NCBI GenBank assembly: GCA_000226015.1
Contig: JH153709.1
Location: forward strand, 173,629-234,777
DNA from: Mnemiopsis leidyi
Taxonomy: Eukaryota > Ctenophora > Tentaculata > Lobata > Bolinopsidae
Reading direction: 5' to 3'
DNA length: 61,149 nucleotides
The stretch's first letter is position 1, and each line of letters begins with the position of its first letter. The position numbers and the translations under genes were made by a program. The notes below the pieces were generated by a model. It ran no database searches. It saw nothing but the letters and a program-made list of their open reading frames with translations, and was not told the DNA's origin. Positions 45,591 to 57,500 of the stretch are shown piece by piece.

Positions 45591-48500
45591 TCATTGGTAG
45601 AGTTTAATCGTAGAGTCAGATCCTCCAGTCGCGATGAAGGTTTGGGAAGGATGGAACGCCACTGTCAGAATAGCTTCATCGAACTTTTTCTGGAGTGAAC
45701 GTGTATTGAAATAGAATCATTTAGGTAGCAGGGTCATAAATACCAACAACAACAAACAAAATGCCGACAAAATATCACGCTAAAACAACAGACATAACTA
45801 AAGAACTAAAACAGATCTATGAAGAAAACAGATCTAGAAACTGAATAGAACCCTTAACAATTTAAAACCTACCTGATGAGCCGTCATCTCCTGGGTACAA
45901 GATTTATCCTCAATGTTCCATATCCTGAGGGAACAATCGTGTCCCACTGTCGCCAAGTACACCCCGCTTGGATCTATCGTTACCGAGGTAACCGCCTCGA
46001 TGTGGGTCGTCATGTGGTGCACCAGCGAACCTGGTCACGTGACTTGTCAGGAATTTGGGGAATGTTTGTTATATATCAGGACGGCGGACATGGCTCTGTT
46101 AAATATCAGCACGGCGGGCATGGCTCCGATATTGTTGCCTTAGTGACAAAATGCAGCATACCAAACCAAACACTTTACAACGTTGGAAAATTTCAAAGGA
46201 ATTAAAACACGAGTAGCAAAATACATAACCATAACAGTGACAATGCTGAACCCAGGTGTTTGCGCAGCTCTAGTCTGCAGCCCGGCGTTGCGCGCAGTAT
46301 ACTGTAAACACGTGATTACAGAACAGTTACACTTGGAACTAGACTTACCGCTGCTGACGTCAAATATCCGTATCTCCTTGTCGTTATATCCCGCTATAAT
46401 GGTCCCGTTTGTAGGGTGACTTGCCAGACTGTTTACACTCTCGTTTGTTGCTCCCTCCTCGCACGTCAGTGTAGATAGTATCCGGGACTCAGGAATGTTG
46501 TACACTGTAATGAGGGACGAGGCGTATCCGACAGCGATCAGTGAACTTTCAGGGTCCGATCTGGGGTTGTATTTATTGTTTACTGTCGGCATTTGTAGGA
46601 CACTGTTTTATTGTTCACTGTCGGCATTTGTAGGATTAGTGTTTACTGTCGAAATTTGTGGGACACTGTTATGAAACAGATAGACACCATCAAATTTAAT
46701 GAAGCTGTTTTATAAATTTTAAAATACCAAGCTTATACATAATAAATAAAACAATGACCTCACACTCTAAAACAATGACGTCACACTCTAAAACAATGAC
46801 GTCACACTCTAAAACAATGACGTCACACTCTAAAACAATGACGTCACACTCTAAAACAATGACGTCACACTCTAAAACAATGACGTCACACTCTAAAACA
46901 ATGACGTCACACTCTAAAACAATGACGTCACACTCNNNNNNNNNNNNNNNNNNNNNNNNNNNNNNNNNNNNNNNNNNNNNNNNNNNNNNNNNNNNNNNNN
47001 NNNNNNNNNNNNNNNNNNNNNNNNNNNNNNNNNNNNNNNNNNNNNNNNNNNNNNNNNNNNNNNNNNNNNNNNNNNNNNNNNNNNNNNNNNNNNNNNNNNN
47101 NNNNNNNNNNNNNNNNNNNNNNNNNNNNNNNNNNNNNNNNNNNNNNNNNNNNNNNNNNNNNNNNNNNNNNNNNNNNNNNNNNNNNNNNNNNNNNNNNNNN
47201 NNNNNNNNNNNNNNNNNNNNNNNNNNNNNNNNNNNNNNNNNNNNNNNNNNNNNNNNNNNNNNNNNNNNNNNNNNNNNNNNNNNNNNNNNNNNNNNNNNNN
47301 NNNNNNNNNNNNNNNNNNNNNNNNNNNNNNNNNNNNNNNNNNNNNNNNNNNNNNNNNNNNNNNNNNNNNNNNNNNNNNNNNNNNNNNNNNNNNNNNNNNN
47401 NNNNNNNNNNNNNNNNNNNNNNNNNNNNNNNNNNNNNNNNNNNNNNNNNNNNNNNNNNNNNNNNNNNNNNNNNNNNNNNNNNNNNNNNNNNNNNNNNNNN
47501 NNNNNNNNNNNNNNNNNNNNNNNNNNNNNNNNNNNNNNNNNNNNNNNNAAAACAATGACGTCACACTCTAAACAATGACGTCACACTCTAAACAATGACG
47601 TCACACTCCTAAACAATGACGTCACACTCTCAAACAATGACGACGTCACACTCTCAAACAATGACGTCACACTCTAAAACAATGACGTCACACTCTCAAA
47701 CAATGACGTCACACTCTAAACAATGACGTCACACTCTACAAACAATGACGTCACACTCTAAAACAATGACGTCACACTCTAAAACATGACGTCACACTGC
47801 TTACCTCACATAGTCGACACAAGTAGCGGCAGCGCCGTCCTGAGAGGTGAATGTAGTGACGAGCGGGTTAGCCATGCTGATGTCCCAAACACACGTGATC
47901 CCGTCAGCCCCACATGATACCGTCTGGAGACGATGTCGGGTGCGATGTGATCCCCCACACCGCTTCTTCGTGTCCTCGTAACTCCCCCTCCTCCACGAGA
48001 CCGTCTGTAATGCAGGATACAGGTTATACCACAAGTTAAGAAAATAAAGATTTATATGTAACCTATTAAGTGACATATTAAGTTTACGAATGTTGGCCTC
48101 TGACAAGAAGAAGTGGCAAGATATGTTTGACCTGGTGGACCCAGGATAGTTTTTCTTGAGCAACTTATAATCTTATGAAGGTTCCCTTGGGCCATACAGA
48201 TTGGTAAAGTTTGATAATAATAATAATATGTAATGAACTAACGACAATTTCGTCACGTGATATTTTAAGACGACACCAAAGTGTGACGAACCTTTGAATT
48301 GTGGATGAAAATGCAGGCGTGTAACAGTGTGATTGTCGGATAACTCGACACGTGATTTTGTGTACGGTTGTGAACTTGAAGTTTCCTCTAAACGTTCCTT
48401 CTCGTCATGAACTCTCGACTCTAATGACTGCGATGAGTTGCTGTGTTCCGATGAACTTGAAGGTGTTGAAGTAGGAGAATGGTTTGTGATATCAGAGTTG

Positions 48501-51500
48501 TTAGTGTTGGGGATGAGTGAGGCGTTTTCTTCAATGATAGTAACGGTGTTTGAAACTTCTGAACTAGCTACTATTGCTGTATCGTTCACATCTGTTTCCA
48601 CATTCTCTTCAACTGTACAGAAATTATGGGGTATGTCCGACTATACAAATTTTCATTCATTTTTTATTTTTCAGTTTAATGTGTTGATTGGAGGTGAACA
48701 TTATGGTTTGTGTGCTGTCATACTGTAGAATAACTGCAAAGATCATTTAAATGAAATAACATGCTGTCGCTAGACAACGGACTAGAATTTTGAAATATAA
48801 ATTCTAAAATGGTAAAGACTACATAAAAACTCGAACCGTAAGGGTCGTATATGTTGATGTCGGTGCCGGCAGGTAACCTCCAGTAACGGACGGTGGAGTC
48901 CGCGCTCCCCGAGAACAGGAGTATCTCGTTAGCAGAGTTGGCGCAGGAGCAGCAGAGTACCGGGCCGCTGTGTCCCCGGAACGTGTACAGAGGCTCCACG
49001 TCGGGCCCACCCCTGGGGGACCAGTGTTAGGAGAATTTAGGGCTAACTGTACAGGTGTATTACTACACCTTTACCCGGGCTTTTGTAAGTTGTACTGAAG
49101 GGAAAACCTGGAAAATTCTAGATCTTTTATCGGAAACCTTTATCATGGTTTTCGGGTCATTCGGCGTATTGTAACATGAATACGTGATATGCTACACTAT
49201 CGAAGTAATTTGGTTGCCATAGCGAAGTTTCGAAACTTGAACGCCTGATTTTTTGAAAATTTGAAGATTTTTTAACGAACAAACTTTTTGTAGAGATTGA
49301 GAGCATCCACGTCCCACATCCTCAAGGTAGAATCGTCCGAGGCGGTGAAGAGGAGCGGTCTGTCCGGACTGAAGCAGAGTTGGCGGACACAGTCGAAGTG
49401 TGCCCTCATCGAGCACTTGAGTTGCCACCAGAACTTGTTACTTTGGTTCAGCGAGAAGTTCTGGAAAAGGGAGTTGTTGTTGTTCTTGTTGTGGTTTTGA
49501 CTCAGTTTAACATGCTCTTTATGTGCATGATAAGCCATTACTTTTCTCAGAAAGACAACTTTGCCACGTGACGTAAGATAAAATTTCAAGCAATCCAGCA
49601 ACAGTTTCTGTTTTGGCGATAAGCAAGGATATAACTCACATCGTACGAAGATTCCATGTCAGAAACCTGGATCCCAGCCAACTCCCCCAGACTCATTTGT
49701 GAGAACAAACTGTCGTCATTGTTATCTGAAAATACACAATTTTAAGAATGTTTTGATACTTTTAATAACAACATATCTATTAATATAAAAATAAATTCAT
49801 TTAGAATTTAAGAATCTTCTACTGATTTCACCTTTGAAACAAATTAAGAAATGACCAAGACCATAAATCTAGTGCCCCTCTTGAATGTTTAAAACTTAGC
49901 TATCTACCCGACAGTAGCAGAAAATATCTTAGTTCTGATAATTATCAGTATTAACATAGACTGAATTTGTGCTATAAATAAATCCACCTATGTCCTATAT
50001 TGGACGCCACATTTAGAAAAAACATAAACTATCGAATTCATGGGCGCCCAATTCTTGACCTGAACCAAAATTCGAACAAATTTCACCCACATCAAATACC
50101 CTGCTTACCGATTCCCTGAAAGAGCGCCTTCTTGAGAAGACCCCAGTCTATGTCGTCAGAGCTGGAGGGTATAAAGTAGGGAGAACACTCCCAGTCCCGC
50201 CCACTCATCCTAGCTAGAATCTACCGTCTTTGGAAACTACCGTCTCTAGGTGACACTTCTACTTAGAATCTACCGTCTTTAGGTGACACTTCTAGTTGGA
50301 ATCTACCGTCTTTAGGTGACACTTCTACTTAAATCTACCGTCTTTTGGTGACACTTCTACTTGGAATCTACCGTCTTTAGGTGACGCTTCTACTTAGAAT
50401 CTACTGTCTTTAGGTGACGCTTCTACTGGTTTATTTGAGACTTTGGAAGTTTGCTGTGCGATTCTGTATTCCTCGAAGCAGTGTCCAAGATCAGAGTGTA
50501 GAATTGACACCCTTTCACACGGAGTGTTGACTGATTCTGATTTCTGATAGAACAAATAGTAGGATTTCCGGGACGGAGAGAGTGAGAAGAAGTCCAGAGA
50601 AACTTAGTTAGAATGTGGATGTGGTGTTGTCTGACCGGCACAAGACAAGCAGCTACAGGACGTACAGCATGCTAGTATTATCTGTGAAGTTGCTTTAATT
50701 GCATATTTCTATAAGGAGTCGTCCCACAAAGCAACAGAATATGTTTCTTTAATACATACAATATGATACTTTTTGAGTGGTAATATTAGACATTTGAACT
50801 ATGCGAGGTATGTTCGGAAGAAATGCAAGCAGAAGTCGGAGTCAGTCTTAAAATTAGATGACAACAACTTGATAGCCTTAAACAAAATAAGACTGAATCA
50901 AACCAAAAATCAAGGTCACTTGCATCTTTCTAAAGGGAAAGCACTCTAAAATGGGGTACAAACTCAAGAATGTGATGCAAATTATAAGTTATCAAATCGA
51001 CAACAAAGTGGCAAGCAACGATTTGAATCGGCAAGAAGCGGAAGAAAAACATAGAATAACAAAGTTAAGATGCTACTTAGTCCCAACTCATTCGGTGCGA
51101 CTAATCCTCGCAGGAACGAGAAAGTGTACCTAATAATTTGTCTAAGCGAAGTGTATTGAAATTACACGGCTGCTACGTATAACTGACATGGAAATAACAA
51201 GAACAAGACACACTGATACAAATCATGAGTTGAAGAGTTTATCAACAAGAACAACCGATGACAACTTTCTCTCCTCTGTGAGTGCTTACTCCGAGATTAC
51301 GGCTTGATATTGTTAGAGCGTGAATAAAACTTGTAATTTTACTGTATATCGGCAGGTGTAATGTTACGATAGGACAATGTGTTAGGAGCGATACATAAAG
51401 AGCACGCGCAGATGGCAAGGTGTGGTGGAGAAATGACTGGTTAGTTGGGGGCTGGGAGAGTGTTGGTTGGGTGGGAGCTTAGGGGGGGGGGGCTAGGGGA

Positions 51501-54500
51501 GATTTGTTTGTGTAGGGACTGTGGAGTGCTGTTTCGGGGGAATCGTGTCTAGTGAAGCACTGGGGTGCTGTTTAAAGATGTAAGAATATAGTGTTGGCCG
51601 CACAGGCGCCGTGCATTGTTCACAGCTCCGACACATTGTTGCGAATCGTAAGTTGTGCGCTCTTGTAATAAGAAGGACAGCTCGTAGTGTGGATATCCTA
51701 TGTCAGAACTGTACTATTCTTTACTTCGGTAAGGCACAGGCGCTCTGTGTAGAGAAACATTTCTCACGATAATTAACAATAACTTATGAGAACTAGCTGT
51801 CCTTGGACTTGGATGTAATGGTTCACCAGCTCCCGGAGAACTAAATTGTAGAGAAGGAGGGGGATGTTCCACTCTTCCTCCAAGAATCAGGAGTTTCTAA
51901 AGCAGTTAACAACACGACAACTTGTTACACTAGATAGCACGAAAACATTACTCATGGAATGAACGACAAGCTAACGAAGCATTACGTGCTGCAACACACA
52001 CACACCCGGCACATACTCAGACGGGAAGTAAGCCGCGGTCACGTGACCTATCAGTATTCGAACTTCAGAGTTAATGGTTGTACCCAGCTGCCTGCATGTT
52101 CTACCTTCTAGTTGACTCTGTCATTAAACACATTGCTGAGTCGTCTACACGCCTACTCTTCTTGGTCTACGTAGGAATTCCGGCTAATTGCCGACTGAAA
52201 GTGGTCTTAAATTTCAGGAAAAGCCATACGACTTGAATGCAGCCAAAACGAATTATATCAGTGATTGCCGAAACAAGACGATTAAGGAGACAGCATGTAG
52301 GGATGTTATTACAGTGTTGTAGACTGAAACTTGTGTAGACTAAAACCTGGAGATTTAAAGTCCGAGTGTTCTAAACGATCGGGTTACACACTATTTACAG
52401 CAACAAGCATCATTCGACTGTTATACTCATACACGCAAGTAACGGCAACAACTTATACAAGATATAACATAACGATTATCAGCCAAATGAAAATATTCAC
52501 ATATCTGAGCGCAAGTCTACAGTCCAAGTCTAGAGTCCAAGGATGAGCACACAATTAATGGGAACATGTCAAATCGGGGGACACAAGAATACTCGCACAC
52601 ATAGCGCAGTTTATACAAACAGGATGAGAAGCAATGATGACGATGATCTAAAAATAAAACAAAAGAAAGATATCAATGAAATGAACGCTAATAAATTCTG
52701 CCACACAGAACACAAGAATTCATTAACAAGCCATATATCAGGAAGCAGACTCAAGGAAACGCAGTCCAGATAAAAATCGTACGTTTGCAGAACGACTGCG
52801 GCTGTCCCGATTTCCGTACGTATTGGTTACAGATGATCAATATCTCGCGTTTTGGAGCGGATAAAACCGCAAATCGATGCATTTAATTACTTTCGTGGGA
52901 TCAGACTAAGCAGGGGGCTGAATGGGATGTTACTGCGAGTGTTGGTGGGTTTATCAGCCCCAATCTAGAGCGTGAGATAGGAGGGCTAACAATGACATTC
53001 ACGATGTTACACAAGATTCGATTAAATATACCGCCAAGTCCCGTGTTTCTTTCTGATCCAGGTTATCTAGGTTTCGTTTAACTGGCGGGGATCTGTAATT
53101 CAGGCTGGTACCTGTGGTAATTTTAATTCGGCAACCTTATCACGTAAACAATGTCTGTGTGAGTGAGAGAGAGAGAGAGAGAGAGAGAGAAAAAAGAGAA
53201 CTGCTAAAAGCTAAACGATTGCAAAGTAAGAAAATAACAAACACAAATCCTCGTTCGTTAATCTCAATGGTCCATTGTCTCCACCAAATATGCACGATGG
53301 TGTGATTCAAGGTGTAATGAAGTGCGAAAATATAAAAGACAGGCCTAGATCGCATGCTCATTGCTCAAATCATCCACAAATGTTGTTTGAAATATTCAAA
53401 TAATTAGCCGGTAATCCAATCAAAGGTAATCGATATCATTTCGCTTCGAAACAACACAAACTGAACTGACGTCTATCCGGGAGAGGACAGGGACCCGCCC
53501 CACACACACACACGACCCAACTTAGTAACACAGCAGAATGTACAGGGTGTTTGTACGCAAGAAGCACGTTAAAATCAGAGCCCCAGAACTGGACTTGTCA
53601 GCCACAATAAAGTGCAAATATTTCACAAATTGCCAAATTCCGATAGCGTTGGAATAATGGAGGGGATCTTGTAACCTGAGCTCGGGGCTCTCTCTCCCCG
53701 TCTCTCGACCCACCTGGACTCGACGAGCATACGTCATACACGCTAAAACAGGATGTTTTGACTACACTCACCTGCTTCCTCGGAATATTACTCGTAATTT
53801 CATAAAATTAATTAGATAATTAGCAGTTCATTCATTGCTTACCTGCTTTTTGTTCCTTGGTCTGTAGAAAGTCAATGTCTTTGAAATCCTTGTTGCTCTT
53901 AGTGGAAACCTGAACATGGTCGGAGTGACGACGCGTGGCGGTCTCGCTCAAAACAATTTAATTACGTGGTTGGAGGGAAACAGTACAGCTCGGATGAAGC
54001 TAACGTCATCACATAGTGACAATTACATCTGGGACATATGGGAGTATGATTTTTGCAACGCGCCACCACACGCTATGGGATGGTTTTAGTGAATTTTCGG
54101 GTTTGGATATTCCCGCCAAAACAGACGAACCTTGAGACCGGAGGGTATGTTGTCTGTTCCTTTAGGAAGCTGGTTGGGAATAGGGGATGGTTCCTCATCG
54201 TCGTAGTTCATCCTCATGTTCGGTCCTTCTGATGTGATAGAGATTAAAAATAACGTAATGCATAAATCTACCGTTCAAATCTAATTTCCACTGCTTCTGT
54301 TTGAACTTTTTAACAAATCTAGTTTTAAAACACATTTAGATGATCCAAATTTTAGAGGTCAACATACTTCTGTTGAAGCGTTTCCCGTTCCGGCTGTACA
54401 TATCAAGACTATCGTAGTTATTCCAAGAACTCAGGCCCTTCATTCCCCGTGGTATTGACTGATCTTTGTGGTTTGTCATCTGGTTATTAAAACTGAAATA

Positions 54501-57500
54501 CATGCCAAGTTATATGAACGAAAAAATTGCCTAATAAATATTTAAAGTCAAATCAAACGTAGATTATGTTTTGAAGCACCAACTATTTAGGAAGAAAGCA
54601 CAACTCATAACGTCTTACCTGGACGGATCATCCTCGTCGTCAACGTCGTCCTCCATGTCCTGATCGTCGTCATCCTCGTCGTCTTCTTCTTCGTCGTCCA
54701 TGAAGTCGAATGCGCGCAGCGCATCCTCCGCTTGACTATCGCCCTCTTTTTCTTCATCACTCTGCAAGGATTAATATAAAGCCCTACGTTTCTGCTATGG
54801 CTAGATATGTTTAAAAGTCAGTCCGGAATGATTTGTATTGACAGTTTTTCTTCAATTCCACAATTGCGTAGTTCTGGCTGTTCACAAGACAAACTTTACA
54901 TTGCTGCATGCTCTCTTACTACCGGAATTTTACTAGACTCGTTACAAACTTTACATGTCTGACGGCAAATCATGTGGTAAGAATTTCGGGAATGCAAATG
55001 TACAAGTGAGAAGAATTGGCAAGACCTCTTTGATTGAAGACATCGCCTGCTACATGTGCCGGAAATGTACAAGAAATTCCCTTAGACTGAAAGAGATAAC
55101 AATCGAAACACGAATATAAAGCCCAAAATAGCACTGATTCGGGTTGATATTGCCGAAAATGGCTCCAAGATCATCTCTAATTGGTGATTTACATACATAT
55201 AGTCTAAGTTAACATCATGCCAATTTCCTATGTATAATCAATGACAGGACGCACGCTAATGGATACAATGTACTCTGGAAATATATCATAGATCCTTCCT
55301 GCACTGGTCTACATGGACTATCCAGGAGAACATTTCCAGTCATCCGCCTGGCAAAACGACAAGATCGACCGACCGTAGCATGTTAATTATCAGACCTAAC
55401 TATCTTCAAATGACAATTGTAGTGCAAAGTGCATGCAATGCAGTGGCATGTAAAGTTGTTGTACAACATAGTCTTTACCGTACTTCTTTACATCGTGCAG
55501 TGTGCACGTATCACTAGATACGTGCAGTGTGCACGTATCTAGTGATTATAAGTTGCGTGCAGTGTGCACGTATCTAGTGATTATAAGTTGCGGCGGGAAG
55601 AAATCTTCTAACGGAACGGCTTGCCAGCAGAATAAAAATGTATCTATCCAGCGTGAAACATTCCACTCTAAGCATGCTAAATGTGTAGTGACTGCTCACT
55701 GTAAACCTACGGTTGAGAATCAAAATTTTGATTTTCTTGAAGATCTTTTTTGATTTCAGAAATTAAGCTTGCTAAATTCCTGAAATCAAAAAAGTATTTT
55801 CAAGTTAGAAAATAAAACTTACACTGTCATCTTCATCATCAATAATAGTCACAACGTTGGTGTCGTTTTGCTCGTGGTACATCATCCTTTTCGTTCCAGA
55901 ATAATCTGAAACTAGATATAGTTAAGACGTTATTCATATAGACCCTGATAGTTAAAATCCTGGTAGTTAAAAAATCACCTTAAATCTGTACATTGTACTA
56001 CACTGATATAAAAACGTTCTCTACCTTGATTGTTATTTCTGATCCTGTCAGGCATCCTGTGGTCCGGTCCCGGACTTGTACTTTGGTCGGTTACGGGCGC
56101 TTTGTGGAACGTGGGTATCATGTCGCTGTTCGCAAGACTCTGCATGATCTGCAGTCGGGCCGTGCGCGCGTTCAACAGCTGCTCTGTTGAACCCACCTCT
56201 GTCAGGTATCTGAAATTGGAGGTGAAACAGGTAAGAACTTTAGAATAATGTGACTGTTGTCCGAATCATTCGGCGGATTTCTATCATTTATAGTAGTTAG
56301 AGACATGTACTATTCTTAAGTTGTCCGGCGATATTTACTAGTTGTCAATTTCTTTCCCAAAGGAAAATCTTTGCAAATGTTTCATTTTTAAGGTTCTCCA
56401 CTCCCATTTGATGATAGCTCGTTAGGTGATTGCATCAAGAATCAAATAAACTTTACAAATTAGCATGTGGCTACGCTTAATTTCAGAGCAGTCCAATTCT
56501 TATTAAATTCAACTCACTGTTTCAGGAGTAATCTGCCCTTTTTGACTTGCTCGTTCACAGGAGGTTTAGGCGGATCTAGATATCCATCTACCTCGTCCTC
56601 GAACATCTCTGAGTCCACTTCACCGTTGACTTTGACGCCAGTTTTACTCAACCTGAAATTGTGGTTAATAAAAACATGTTTATTTTCTAACCCCTAGACA
56701 GATTAATTTCTAACCCCTTGGTCCTTCCTCGTAATCCTTGTTGTTAGCATTATCTTATGGGTGGGACTATATCTTTCCACAGATGCTTGGTAAAAGTGAG
56801 GGTCGTGTGTCTGGTAGATATTTATTTTACTGTGTTATAGAGCACGTATATTCAGGTGTATGAGCTAGTCTGGCTATATAACGTTGCTACATTTTCCATT
56901 AGATAAACTACATGGGAGAAACCGATATGAATATTCTATGTCTGAGCCGTATTTTCGCCTCAAGCCGTTACTAACTACTTACAATATTGGAAGTAACATG
57001 GCTAGTGGTCAGACAACAAACTTAGTCGGTTTTTTGTTTACAGAATGTCAACTACTGTTGGGAATTGTAAATGCAAGTTTCGGGTGTATCAGCACTTCCT
57101 GCGATAAATACGGGGGGCGTCCATCAAATGACCGTTAAGATACCCGCTCGCTGGAGAATAACGAAATATTAGCGGAGTCCGGTGCGCGGCATATCAAGTA
57201 CCAAGATTGCGCGCGCGGGTAAAACACAGCGCGCCGCCCAAAAAATAGACGCTTTGGTATAATTAAACCGTTTTCGCGCCTTCCATAAAAGCGATCAGAT
57301 TACACCCGCCTACTTGGTCACGAAGTTTGCCAAAAATCCTTCGATCCGCCCTTCCGCATACGTGTACTTACTCTAATCAAGAACAAAGCAAAACTAATAA
57401 TACAAAAACCAAGCTAAATCGACTAGGACACGATCATCCGTTTATTAAGCTATCACGGTAAAATTTCTGAACGACGGAAATTTCCAAGATTTTTCATGCA

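Noticed and set aside
46754..47578. Frame of repeated MTSHSKT across the N gap
   Set aside because: It results from the 21-bp CRE minisatellite and unknown bases; not a gene.
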